Source of the DNA: Molanna angustata
Lineage: Eukaryota; Arthropoda; Insecta; Trichoptera; Molannidae
Assembly: GCA_963576475.1 (NCBI GenBank)
Contig: OY754981.1
Location: forward strand, 18,938,570 to 19,002,569
Direction of reading: 5' to 3'
Length of the DNA: 64,000 bases
Positions 20,694 through 30,962 of this stretch are shown here, piece by piece. The position numbers and the translations under genes were made by a program. The notes under the pieces were generated by a model, which worked only from the letters and a program-made list of their open reading frames with translations, ran no database searches and was not told the DNA's origin. The number at the start of each line of letters is the position of its first letter. Within the stretch, counting starts at the first letter, position 1.

Positions 20694-21315
20694 CGTGTCC
20701 GGACAATTGGCCGTAGCCGATTGGCCGTGGACAATTGGCCGTACGCCCTTTTTACCGTATGGACAATTTATCGTGAGGACAATTGGCCGTGGGGACAGTT
20801 GGCCGTGAGGACAATTGGCCGTGGGGACAGTTGGCCGTGAGGACAATTGGCCGTGGGGACAGTTGGCCGTGAGGACAATTGGCCGTGAGGACAATTTATC
20901 GTATGGACAATTGACCGTATGGACAATTCACCGTGCGGAAACTATTTTTAGCATCAGGAAATTTTTTCTTTCTTTTTTCGTTTGAGTTAAATAAATTGCG
21001 TGAATAAAAAAAAATGTTCGTTTATGGCGACGAACCGATTGCCTTATTTTTTTATTTCAAGATACTAGGAGAAATCCAATATGTCGACAGTGATTAAAAC
21101 GAAATTTTACAAAATAAGCGGTATTTATGTAGTTATAATTTGCTATATTTTGAGATATAAGAAGACGTCTGTTTTTAAAAAAAGAACAAGAAGAAGTCTA
21201 AAAACAGACGTCTTCTTAATTTACAGACCCTTTTTACCGTAATTGTCCATACGGTAAAAAGGGCGTACGGCCAATTGTCCACGGCCAATCGGCTACGGCC
21301 AATTGTCCGGGAATC
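20694..21315. mobile_element. 622-bp long-TIR foldback element with 9-bp duplication
   Basis: A perfect 70-bp terminal inverted repeat lies at 20699-20768 and 21241-21310 (left begins CCGGACAATTGGCCGTAGCC). Outside it are short imperfect ends (CGTGT and GAATC). The element is flanked by direct GAAATAGTC at 20685-20693 and 21316-21324. A 9-bp duplication with long TIRs suggests a Mutator-like non-autonomous element; a different superfamily is possible. There is no transposase. Inside are a minisatellite (20761-20935) and a 19-bp hairpin (21159-21177 with 21199-21217). Confidence 0.9.
20761..20935. repeat. 16/32-bp minisatellite of GGACAATTGGCCGT type
   Basis: Sixteen-base modules GGACAATTGGCCGTGA and GGACAGTTGGCCGTGG alternate to give a 32-bp higher-order unit (starts near 20775, 20807, 20839), fading into variants with TTATCGT and TTGACCGT. 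The module is the same as the TIR start, so the array seems to have grown from the terminus inward. Confidence 0.9.
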
Positions 21316-21365
21316 GAAATAGTCATATGGCAGTAAACTCGCCTCTTGCGCAGGGTGCAATATTT

Positions 21366-21462
21366 TTTTGACAAATTTTTAACATCTAATAGAGACGAAG
21401 TTGAAATATTATAGGAGAACCAGGAACTCAAGACGCCTAAAGGGCTTACGACCTATCATCAG
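21366..21462 (+). repeat. Dispersed repeat shared with 51118-51222
   Basis: TTTTTAACAT, GAAGTTG, CCAGGAACTCAA and GGGCTTACGACCTATCATC appear in the same order at both sites. The identity is unknown; a retroelement 3' end is possible. Confidence 0.75.
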
Positions 21463-21707
21463 TTCGTTTGCGTGATCAGTTTATGCGTTTGCGCGACGTT
21501 CACCAATTATGCGTATATGGACTTAAAAAATATTCGTAAAAGTAAGTGTTTATTATTGTTTTCTTCTTAATATTTGCTAATACAAACTTACATAGTTGAT
21601 GGTTCAAAGTTGCTTTCTTTGAACCTAGAATAACAAATTACGCCTGAGTATTAAAATTGTGACTTGTCATTAAACTTATAGCCATAACCTTACTTCATCT
21701 GCATTAG

Positions 21708-23377
21708 ATATTTAGAAATCAAGCAATATATAAAGATATTAATGTTGGAAAAAACTTAGCAAACAATATTAACAAAAACACTTATGTACAAAATACTATT
21801 GATCCTGACACTACAGATGGTTTCGAAAAATTTGAGACAATTAATCAGTGTGATGTCGAAAATTATATAAAAGAACTTCGAGGGGGTTCTGCGCCAGGTT
21901 TTGATAATATAACAGCTGAAATACTAAAATTAAATAGAAAATCGCTCAGTAAACCCATTGCCCATATAATAAATTGTAGTCTTACAAATGGTAATTTTCC
22001 TAGTAATTATAAAACTACAATAATCACGCCAATTTTCAAAACTGGTGACAAAAAAAATACAAATAATTACAGACCGATATCATTAGTATCTAATATAGCA
22101 AAACTGTATGAAAAAGCCGTAAAAAACAAATATTACAATTTTTAAACAGAAATAAAATAATTAGCTCTAGCCAATATGGTTTTAGGGAGAAATTGAGCAC
22201 TCAAGATGCTATTGTTGAATTGACCTGTACTATATATAATGCACTGGATCAAGGGAAAAAGTGTTTGGGAATATTTATTGACCTCCGAAAAGCATTTGAT
22301 AGTGTATCACATACGAAACTAATAAATAAATTAAATAAAATTGGAATAACGGGAAAAGTTAAAAGCTGGGTACAAAATTATTTATTTAAAAGAAAACAAT
22401 ATGTCAAACTCAACAGTACATTAAGTGATTTCAAAAACGCAAACTTTGGTATACCTCAAGGTACTGTACTTGGTCCACTTTTATTTATAATTTATGTGAA
22501 TGATATATTCAATCTGCCAATATCTGGTAAAATAATTCCTTATGCTGATGACACTGCCATTATACTGAAAGATAACACCTGGAAGGAATTAATTGCCTCA
22601 GCTGAATCAGATATAAGTGTTTTGAAGTCTTGGTTCGATTGTAATGTACTTTCATTGAATACAGATAAAACGTGTATTATCCCATTTGCACTCAATGATA
22701 AATACATCCCAGAAGACCTTAATATTAAAATTTATATTGACAATTCCTGTTTCAACAACTCCATATCTTGTAACTCAGCGTGTATTAAATTATCCACTAA
22801 AAATAACATCCGATACCTAGGCATTATTATTGAAAGCAGTATGAAATGGAAATTACATATAACTACTACTATTGAACGCCTTAAAAAGCTAATTTTTATT
22901 TTTCTGAGACTAAGAAATATACTTCAAACAAACTTGCTTAAAACAATATATTTTTCATTATTTCAATCCATCTTACAATATGGCATTATATGTTGGGGGG
23001 GAGCTTTTAAAACCACTTTAGTGCTTTTAGAAGTTTTTCAAAGAATCATTATTAAAATTATATTAAAAAAGAGATTTGATTATCCAACTATTAATTTATT
23101 TCAAGAATTTAAGGTTTCAACTGTTGAAAATATCTACAAAAAAATCTCATTGTTCCAAATTCATAAAGATATTCTTACAAATTCAAACCAATTGTCATTT
23201 TCTTTAAGCAGCAGAATAAATTCACAAGGATGTATTACCATTCCTCTTTTACGTACAACTGCCTCACAACATTTCTATAAGTATAAAGGTACTAAGTGGT
23301 TTAATGAACTCCCTTTGAGTCCTAGACTCCCAAAAAATTATAGTATATTTAAAAATAAAATTAAAAAATTATACTGA
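21708..23377 (+). pseudogene. Non-LTR family 1 reverse transcriptase (one frameshift)
   Basis: The first frame, 21708-22145, gives RGGSAPGFDNITAEIL, ANNYRPISL-type sequence (NNYRPISLVSNIAKLYEK), and ends in a stop inside a T-run. The second frame, 22142-23377, continues directly with FLNRNKIISSSQYGFREKLS, FIDLRKAFDSV (motif A), FGIPQGTVLGPLLF, then YADDTA (motif C, catalytic Asp pair), then a long thumb/C-terminal region ending about residue 394 after WFNELPLS. One base lost in the T-run at about 22139-22143 explains the shift. The endonuclease domain and ORF1 are missing, so it is 5'-truncated. It fits the jockey/CR1-like group; the exact clade is uncertain. The apparent start codon at 22193 is TTG and not real. 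Confidence 0.9.
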
Positions 23378-23612
23378 TTTATTTATTTATTTTTTGTTAT
23401 TTCATTCTTGTTTTGTGTAGCTTCATATTTTTTAGTAGATGTACAATGTTTTGGTAAAAGTAACAATATTAAATAGATACTCCCCTCTTTTAACACGAGA
23501 TTTTATCTCAATTAAAGAGGGTTATTATGAATTATACGATGGAAATTGTATACCTTTTTAAATTATGATTTATATGTGAACCTTGTATTGTTTTTGTTAA
23601 TAAATAAAAAAA
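23378..23612 (+). mobile_element. 3' UTR and poly(A) of non-LTR family 1
   Basis: Contains TTAGTAGATGTACAATG, TTTTAACACGAGATTTTATC and AATTAAAGAGGGTTATTATG, and ends in AATAAATAAAAAAAA at about 23612. Two other copies of this end (5585 and 29966) fix the element boundary. Confidence 0.85.
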
Positions 23613-24498
23613 AAATTAAATAAATAAATAAGTATTTTTCCACAATATTTTTATAACGACCGAACGTTTCCGCCGAGGTGACATGGCATTGCCAAGGTCC
23701 AAATGAAACTTATTTATTAATTTACTAATTTTAAAATGGATTTCCACTCTGATTCTAGAGTTATTGTTAACACAAAAACTCTAGAATCATCATAAATATT
23801 TTATTCATTGGACTTACGTGTTTTAGGTATGTATGTACCTATCACTATCTCAATCTGTTGATTGGTTCTTCAAGATTCTCGAACACCCTCATAATATTTG
23901 AAGTTTGTCAAATCAACGAACGTATAACAAAAAAAAACATTGTTCGTTCGTTTGTCGACGTCGTAAAAATTATAAATGCAACATTTTTGGCTGCACCAAT
24001 TGCATACCGTGGCATTACAATACATATAATATGAAACGGTGAACGATGAAAATTAATTGAATGAATACCATTAAACCCGATTCACCTGACAAATGATGAT
24101 TTGTTGTGTAATGATATTAATATTTATCGATATGCCGATATGAATTGAATATGGTCGGTTGATTAGCATGCATAACACACGCCGGGTACATTTGTTCAAT
24201 TAATTGAATTGCCCACATGCAGTGGCATCTATTTATTATACATTATATACCTTCCTGTCTTCGTGTTTGATATTGTTGGTCAAAGACACAAAAGATCAAA
24301 AGGTATTTGATGCCTTTGTTGTAATTTATTATCATTGACATTTAAAATAATAGGTAAGACTTTGGTTGATCACTTGACTCCTTTCCAAAGACTTTGGTCA
24401 CTTCTCAGATGCTTTACATAATATAATGGTCTGAAGTCGATGATAGTACATGAGCGTGATCTTCTATTCACCCTAGTTGATTGTTCTCTTCTTTAGTT
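23613..24498. other. AT-rich intergenic DNA with a small hairpin
   Basis: At 23750-23793 GATTCTAGAGTT pairs with AACTCTAGAATC. The rest is unassigned, with TAGGTATG/ACCTA words near 23826. Confidence 0.55.
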
Positions 24499-24628
24499 TC
24501 AATCATGGAGATTGGCTGTCAGCAAAGCGATGCATCTCTTCATCCAGTCCGCTCGATCTTCAGCGACTCTTAACTCTGTGAAGGAGGTATACTCAATCTC
24601 TTGGCACACGCGACGACCTCTGGCAGTT
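24499..24628 (-). pseudogene. Non-LTR tail fragment
   Basis: The minus strand from 24628 reads TARGRRVCQEIEYTSFTEL, stop-free through ADWMKRCIALLTANLHD, then TGA at 24499. The R-V-A-E-D-R-x-x-W ... L-T-A-N-L-H-D ending is typical of non-LTR ORF2 tails. Confidence 0.55.
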
Positions 24629-25454
24629 GTTTCCCCAACCGTTATCCTCGTGTTAATTGTTATTTTTGCATTAAACTTCCGAGGTTGGTAATAGGTAGGG
24701 CTCCATGAGCTCTTTGCATTATACGTTTTTTTGGTTGGGGCAGATTACAGTCCACATATGTGGAGCGGATGGTGACAAGGGTAGAAGAAAATAATCTGGT
24801 GAAATATTGTGGTGATACTCAGAATCACAAATGGACGTAAGAAAACGGACTGAACATGTAATGTCTGAGTTGGTAATGTAAAATTGGAGAATACAAACAG
24901 AAAAAAACCATCCTAAATAAAAAAATAGAGTAGTTCTACTCAAGAATAACACAGCATAGTTACCTATTGATATTCAAGAACTAAACAATTTGACCATTCC
25001 TCTATCATGATGTCTTTATAATAGTTAACACGATGAAACTATGATATTATTAAAAAAAATATTAAAAATAAAAATCTTTTGTAATTATTCAACTATTTCT
25101 TTTACTACAAACTACAACCGGTTTCGTTCAAATACCTAAGTTGCTAAGTTACCTACGGATTAATAAAACAGATTATTTTTAGGTACCTACATATTATGTA
25201 CCTACCTATGACGAAAAATGTCATCAAGGACACATAAAAAATGCAAAATTGTTTTCCTATTTCTGTGTACGTATAGGTACCTACATATTTCCAGGGTAGT
25301 AGACTTGATTATTATTATTTCAATGTAGGCAATAGGTACGTCAATTTAAGGACGATTTGTGCCATTTGACGACGTGAGAGTTTTATTTAGATACAAAGAA
25401 CAAACAGTTTAAGAAAAGACAAACAACCTCAGCTAATTTTAAAATTTCCCTGTA
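24629..25454. other. AT-rich intergenic DNA
   Basis: 24688-24780 shares short blocks with 11018-11115 (see there). Many TAGGTACCTAC words lie at 25180-25285. No gene. Confidence 0.5.
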
Positions 25455-26045
25455 AATTATATGCCAAAATTGCCATTTATAACGCAATCGTAGTGCCAAC
25501 ACTGGGGAGCACGGAAGGAACCTCCACGCGGTGCCCCCTGGTAACAGAAATTCTCTGGCCAATCCTTCCACCACAGCAACGCAACAATGCGTTGCTGACA
25601 CGAAAGAAGAAGTGCCAACACTGACGTATGCAAGTGAGACCTGGACATGGCAAAAGTCGCATGAAAGCAGAATAAATTCAGTTGAAATAAGATCGCTTAG
25701 AAGACAGAGTTCGAAATGAAGATACAAGGAAAGAATGTAAGATGAATAAAGATGTAATTAACAGAATGAAAGTTAACACATTGAGATAGTTTGGCCACTT
25801 GGGTAGAATGAATGAAGAACGCCTGACGAAGAAAATAAACAAAGCTTACAGGAACGGAATAAGAGGTTGGGGGCGCCCAAGGTAAGGATGGCACGACCAT
25901 GTAAACGATATTCTGAAATATGGAAACGTAAGAAGCGTGAATAACAGACGATCATGTATAAGACGATGTATGAATGTTGATGAGGCGATGAATATGTGTC
26001 AAGATAGAAAAAATGTGGCGCTCTCCAGATCTTCTAGATCTAGGC
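25455..26045 (+). pseudogene. Non-LTR reverse transcriptase tail broken by a SINE
   Basis: Before the insertion the frame reads KIAIYNAIVVPTL. After it, TYASETWTWQKSHESRINSV, later CKMNKDVINRMKVNTLR, FGHLGRMNEERLTKKI, and WHDHVNDILKYGN. The Y-x-SETWTW-x-K-x-x-E-S-R-I-N-x-V-E and R-x-FGH motifs identify the region after the catalytic domain of an RTE/CR1-type element. Several stops and small shifts are present. A sister copy lies at 35600-36220. Confidence 0.75.
25505..25610 (+). mobile_element. 106-bp GAA-tailed SINE with 13-bp duplication
   Basis: The insert begins GGGAGCACGGAAGGAACC and ends AATGCGTTGCTGACACGAAA with GAAGA. It is flanked by perfect AGTGCCAACACTG at 25492-25504 and 25611-25623. 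Removing it and one duplicate restores the VVPTLTYASETW reading of the host element. The 3' end matches 1850-1918. Confidence 0.9.
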
Positions 26046-26764
26046 CACACTCACAATAAGGAAAATGGTAGGCTTAAGGCTAGTTGAAATAAAATTTACC
26101 CTTATGACGCGTTGTGATGATTTAATTACAATTAAAAATATACTTTCAATTGACAATAATAATTCTACCAACTCATACTCTGTTTCCAGCATAGAGAAAC
26201 AAAATAACTTCCCGAGATATAATCATATATTCGGCACCAAAAAGATGACTTTTTTTTATATAGAAAGAAATTTTTAAGTCACAGATGGAGGTCTTCAATC
26301 GACCGTACATTTTCTAAATACATATTATATTTGAATACTTATGTAACTCAGTGGGTAATACGTTCATAATATAAACACATGTAGGTATTAAAGCGTGCAA
26401 TTAATAAAGAAAATAAACATGTCTTGGTGGTCGAATAGTTACCCGTTGAGACGAACCCAATCCAATCCAATCTAATCATAAGTATGCTCAATCAATCATA
26501 CATATTGTTTATGAGACTGTTTAGTCTATCGTTTCAAATTATAATTTATATTACTTGATACTAATATAAGCACAAACATGATCGTTGGTGATCTTAGTTC
26601 GAGGAAATTGTAAAAGTAACAAATCCAAATATTATACTTACATACATTGGTTTTAAAACAGACATTTTTTTTATTTTTAAATGCAAAATTTAAGTACCTA
26701 TATTTAAATAAGTGAAACTTTAAAATATGGCTTATTTTATTTCAATATTATGAATTAAATATAT
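26046..26764. other. AT-rich intergenic DNA
   Basis: Nothing recognised. Confidence 0.55.
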
Positions 26765-27000
26765 TGTCGGCCTTCGTGGCTCAGTTGGTTACATATCTGA
26801 CTGTTGAGCCAAAGGTCTCGAGTTCGATTCCCGGTGGAGACAGGTTTTTGATTGTGTTTTCAGTCTGGATCTGTGAGACAATTAATACCGTAAGTCTTCA
26901 GAATGTGGCAACTTGTTATTGGGTGCGTGTTAAATTAATATTTGACATAGTACCTGTTAGTTGCCCGAGAAGCAATATTAATTAAATAAATAAATAAATA
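26765..27000 (+). mobile_element. SINE-A copy 4 (plus orientation)
   Basis: A full-length reference copy: CGGCCTTCGTGGCTCAGTTG head, box B GAGTTCGATTCCCGG, GTTTTCAGTCTGGATCTGTG, CTTCAGAATGTGGCAAC, TATTGGGTGCGTGTTAAATT, GTTAGTTGCCCGAGAAGC, and an AAATAAATAAAT tail. Confidence 0.92.
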
Positions 27001-27892
27001 TGTTTAAAGTTTTTTTAATACACGTTTCCAATCATTTTTATACAAATATGTAGCAGATGGTTGTCTTGAAAATTGCCATAAGTCCGCCATTCTACTGGCA
27101 AAAAATGCTATGCACAATAGTGTTTAAATAAATGAAATATAACGTTTGATTTAATTTTAATCGCTTTATTGAAAAAAATATTATTAATAAAATTTCTTCT
27201 TCTTCGTCCACATATATACCTATTATAACGCATACAATACTCAAAAAATCCGCCTCAACCCTCGACTGATTTCTACTAGATTTATCGATACGTTACTAGA
27301 GGACTTATGATGTAGGTATACCTTTTTTTGTAATTACTTATTTCAAGGGCGAATTATTTATTTTTAGTAAAAAAATGTCATTCGCCAAATCTATGGAAGA
27401 AATGTTTAATTAAACTAATATAAGCCCCTAGTAACAGTCGATTTCAAACAAAATCGATTCGGAATTAAAAGAAAACACATCATTGTAAAAACAATGAGAA
27501 TTCATCGATTCCGTAAAAATCCATTCTTTGAAACGTATAATCGGATACAAATCGGTAGAAAAAATAACCCACTATTCTGTATTGTGTATAATATTATGTA
27601 GGTAACTTGTTTGGACGTCGAGGGAATTTCAGGCGAGCGAGCCTTGTTCTTTCTTCCTTTTTTGAATTGATTAATTTCTTTGGGTCGTGTAGGATGGTTA
27701 ATGGAATGATTTAAATCCATTAAAGTGTTTTTGCTGGGTCATCAGATTGATAAAATTTGTGTCTGATTCGATAACCGCTCCAACAACCAACGTGTTTTTA
27801 TGATCATGATACTTCCACTTTCAACCATACCTACGATAGACATTTTATCGAGAAATTGCTAAATTGGATTGTGGAAGCAGTGCCGTCAATAT
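27001..27892. other. AT-rich intergenic DNA
   Basis: No gene recognised. Short open frames near 27502-27720 lack any family resemblance. Confidence 0.55.
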
Positions 27893-27900
27893 TTACACAG

Positions 27901-28083
27901 CGAGGCCATACGGCAAATACAGGCCATGGCGCGGTACCATGAGACGTCATTTAAGTAGTGACTGAGCCCATACGACAAAAACAGACCATGGCGCGGTACC
28001 ACGTGACGTCATCAAAGAAGTGACAGAATGGGTAACGTCACTATTTGATAACGTCACATGCCTGTATTTTTCGAATGGGCTCG
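27901..28083. mobile_element. 183-bp hAT-like MITE
   Basis: The ends are inverted: CGAGGCCATACGGCAAATAC at the left, and the complement CGAGCCCATTCGAAAAATAC at the right. Flanking 8-bp repeats are TTACACAG (27893-27900) and TTCCACAG (28084-28091), one mismatch. An 8-bp duplication is the hAT signature. Inside, a 62-bp unit is repeated in tandem and contains GGCGCGGTACCA and GTGACGTCAT. Confidence 0.8.
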
Positions 28084-28254
28084 TTCCACAGTTGCTCTGT
28101 GAATTACATATACAAACACATTCTATTATACCATGTACCTATTGGAATAGGAAATAATTTAGTTGGATTGGTAAACCCTTATAGTCGTGCTCCTGTATTT
28201 ATAGTTAGGTATACCTATTTTGCATATGCCGAGTGAATTTATTCTTCTTCATCA

Positions 28255-28360
28255 TCAGTTTTCTTCCTTCCTCTGCTGGAGATAGTCCTCTTCCATTTCC
28301 TTCCATCTTTGTTTATTAGATGCCATCTGCATCCATTTTCTCCCCGCCGTCCTGACAATT
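28255..28360 (-). pseudogene. RTE-like tail fragment
   Basis: The minus strand reads RTAGRKWMQMASNKQRWKEM then EEDYLQQRKEEN and two stops. It matches the end of 5773-6096 (NWLQAATDRKKWKGMEEAYI). Confidence 0.7.
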
Positions 28361-28434
28361 TGTCATCAGTTGGCAATTTTTATAGCATATATCCTCTCAT
28401 ATAATATTATGAAATATATTAATTAGTAGCCTCG

Positions 28435-28665
28435 ATACATCATAGGTTCATAATATGATTGAACCATAATATATAGGTTCATACTATGATATTGAACTAT
28501 AGATTCATAATGTGATATTGAACCATAGGTTCATAATATGATATTGAACCATAGGTTCATAATATGATATTGAACCATAGGTTCATAATATGATATTGAA
28601 ACGTAGGTTCATAATATTATATTGAACCATAGGTTCCTACTATGATATTGAAACATAGGTTCATA
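28435..28665. repeat. 26-bp minisatellite, about nine units
   Basis: Units of the form ATAGGTTCATAATATGATAT plus TGAACC, with a central AT-rich palindromic feel. Units differ by a few bases. There are no distinct spacers, so this is not a CRISPR array. Confidence 0.9.
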
Positions 28666-29130
28666 TGCAGCATTTGATTAGTGCGGTTTTATCATTCACA
28701 ATCTTTGGCATCATATTTTTATTTTTTTTTACATATGTATATTTATTGATGAACGATTTCGAATACAAGGGGGTACCTTTAAAATTATTGAGTGTGACAA
28801 GCAAAAGCTCCGACCTTAACTTAACCACATTTATTGTTAGGTGGCTATAGTAGGCTATATAGTATATTTTGAAAATAATTTCCCTAATACCCTCAAAAGA
28901 TACGTCTTTGAAATTAGGAACAATTTTTATTTACATCTTTATTCTATTACATGAGTTTATTGAATTTTGAATTTGATTCATACTTTTCTTGTAAAATTAG
29001 TTTTAGTTAAACTCTTTTATTTTTTGTTGGAAGTAACTAAAAAACTACAAAGCCTATGAAGAAGATTTTACTTCAATCGAAAGAGAATATGAAAATCTAC
29101 CGGCTGAGTTTTTTGTCATTAGTTGCATGT
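28666..29130. other. AT-rich intergenic DNA
   Basis: Nothing recognised. Confidence 0.55.
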
Positions 29131-29205
29131 AACACATGAGATCCAACTGTCGATGGCGATAGTATGTATGTATATTTGAAGAATACCTACCAAATTATGA
29201 ACACT
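29131..29205 (-). repeat. Dispersed repeat, partner of 10484-10553
   Basis: Reverse complement of the blocks described at 10484-10553, including the ATGTAACACATGAGATCC region. Confidence 0.7.
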
Positions 29206-29965
29206 TAAAAACAAACAAACTTTATACTGGTAAATATAATGCAATTTGCCTTGATTAATTAATACTCAGCCATCTTTTAATGACAGAACACGTACATAGG
29301 TACATAGATGAAAAAGATGCTAGCACAGCTGCTATAACATCTGATTAAAAAAAATTGTTTAAATAAATAACTGTATTTAAGGCGATCCTGTTTAGTCAAT
29401 GAATTGTGCTAAATTCAGTTCTGTAGGTATAGACCGTATTGCTATAGGTAGGTATATAAACGCTTGCAGATCAATAGGACTCAAACAAAAACCCTAAAAT
29501 ATTTGTTCGTGTTCTAACCGATGCAGATTCTTTGATAGTGATGAGCGAAAGTCTTGCAAGTCTTGCAGACATGGTCTTGTGAGACCTGCAAAACCAAGAC
29601 TACATGTGTCGCTGTAAGACCAAGATCAAGATAAAGATCAGAGGGTGCAAGATTATGACTACGATTTGTAAGACCAAGGATCTTGCGAGCTCGCAAAATT
29701 TCATATAGCATTTTTTTTTAATTAAAAAGTATATAAGCAATTAACTACGCACAATAGACATCATACTTGTTATAAATTGGTGTTTTTTTGTCATATTACT
29801 TATTTATTTATTTATTTACGGTAAAAGACAGTCACTATTACAAAAAAATAAGACAGTAAAATACCCACATAAAGATCAGAAAAAGAAACACAAATTTTAC
29901 AAAATTAATTAACATACGTAGATGATGGTGAATCAGAATCAATAGATTAAAACGGAATATTAACA

Positions 29966-30520
29966 ATACTATTATTCCCTTTGAGTCTTAGACTCGAAAT
30001 TTTTTTTAATATATTAAACCAAAAATTGTACTGATTAAATTTTATTTATTTATTTATTTAATATTGCTTCTCGGACAACTATAAACAGGTACTATGTCAA
30101 ATATTAATTTAACACGCACCCAATAACAATTTGCCACATTCTGAAGACTTACGATATTAATCGTCTCACAGATCCAGACTGAAAACACAATTAAAAACTG
30201 TGTCTCCACCGGGAATCGAACCCGGGACCTTTGGCTCAGCAGTCAGATATCTAACCAACTGAACCGCGAAGGCCGGCCGCTAAATTTTGTTTATTTCATT
30301 CTTGTTTTTATTTGTGTGGCTTCTTATTTGTTAGTAGATGACATGTACAATGTTATGGCGAATGTAACATTACAAAATAGACACTCCACTCTTTTAACAC
30401 GAGATATTATCTCAATTAAAGAGGGTTATTATGACACATATAATGGAACGTGTGAACCTTTTTATTAGTAATTTTTATGTAAATTTGTATTGACTTGATT
30501 AATAATAAAAAAAATAATTA
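29966..30520 (+). mobile_element. 3' end of non-LTR family 1, interrupted by SINE-A
   Basis: CTTTGAGTCTTAGACTCGAA matches the last codons of the reverse transcriptase at 23314. After the SINE the 3' UTR resumes (TTAGTAGATGACATGTACAA, TTTTAACACGAGATATTATC, AATTAAAGAGGGTTATTATG) and ends in AATAATAAAAAAA. Confidence 0.85.
30052..30280 (-). mobile_element. SINE-A copy 5 with 16-bp target duplication
   Basis: A near-consensus copy. It is flanked by TAAATTTTATTTATTT (30036-30051) and TAAATTTTGTTTATTT (30281-30296), 15 of 16 identical. It sits inside the retroelement 3' UTR, so it is the youngest of the three layers here. Confidence 0.92.
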
Positions 30521-30805
30521 TTGCATTTTAACAGAATATAAAAATAAATGTTCAAAAGACCCGTAAGACCAAGACTCGATGGAGTATGAGAGACCAAGAC
30601 ACACCTGAAAAATGCAAGACCAAGGCCATGACCACCCTGGTCTTGTTCTTGGTCTTGCATTTATGCTCATCTCTATTTATGATCCGAATTCATTATAAAT
30701 CAAAATATATAAATTGACCAATAATGTATATTTATTGACCAAATGAAGTAAAATAACTAGCTTGTTAATTTTGTCGACGGATAATTCGTGGTGAAACTCC
30801 ATTAT

Positions 30806-30962
30806 ACTAGGTATAAATGAAAACACTAATTAGTTTTAGTTTCACTATTTAATTAATTTTAATTAGTTTTAGTTTCACTACTATTTAATTAACTAATTAG
30901 TTTTAGTTTCACTATTTAAATAGTGAAACTAAAACTAATTAGTGTTTTCATTTATACCTAGT
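30806..30962. mobile_element. 157-bp foldback with 47-bp arms
   Basis: Perfect inverted arms begin ACTAGGTATAAATGAAAACA (30806) and end with its complement at 30962. Between them TAATTAGTTTTAGTTTCACT is repeated directly. A fragment of the same arm (GTGAAACTAAAACTAGTGTT) occurs at about 44484. Confidence 0.8.

Larger units (their letters stand above)
20587..21365 (+). mobile_element. SINE-C copy split by a DNA transposon
   Basis: Left part 20587-20693 carries GCCCAGCAGAGGAG, TTTCTCACGCAAACATTG and CTGGGCTGGAAATACTG. Right part 21316-21365 carries ATATGGCAGTAAACTCGCC and GCGCAGGGTGCAA. Joined, they match the SINE-C at 32812-33000 read in reverse. The tRNA-like head is truncated. The interruption is the element at 20694-21315. 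Confidence 0.85.
29536..30675. mobile_element. hAT-like non-autonomous element carrying nested insertions
   Basis: The left end is TAGTGATGAGCGAAAGTCTT. The right end, complemented, is TAGAGATGAGCATAAATGCA. TAG-x-GATG-x-GC termini are typical of hAT elements. Both subterminal regions are packed with CAAGACCAAG/CTTGGTCTTG words in opposite orientation. No convincing 8-bp duplication was seen, and no transposase. The middle is occupied by a retroelement 3' end that itself holds a SINE. Confidence 0.65.

Noticed and set aside
20679..20894. Open frames on both strands across the GGACAATTGGCCGT array
   Set aside because: They arise from a 16/32-bp repeat and TIR symmetry; no start context or homology.
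22193..22195. Start codon of the family 1 reverse transcriptase
   Set aside because: It is TTG, and conserved residues continue upstream in the same frame; the protein is truncated and frameshifted.
28435..28665. CRISPR array
   Set aside because: Units are contiguous without unique spacers, and the host is a eukaryote.
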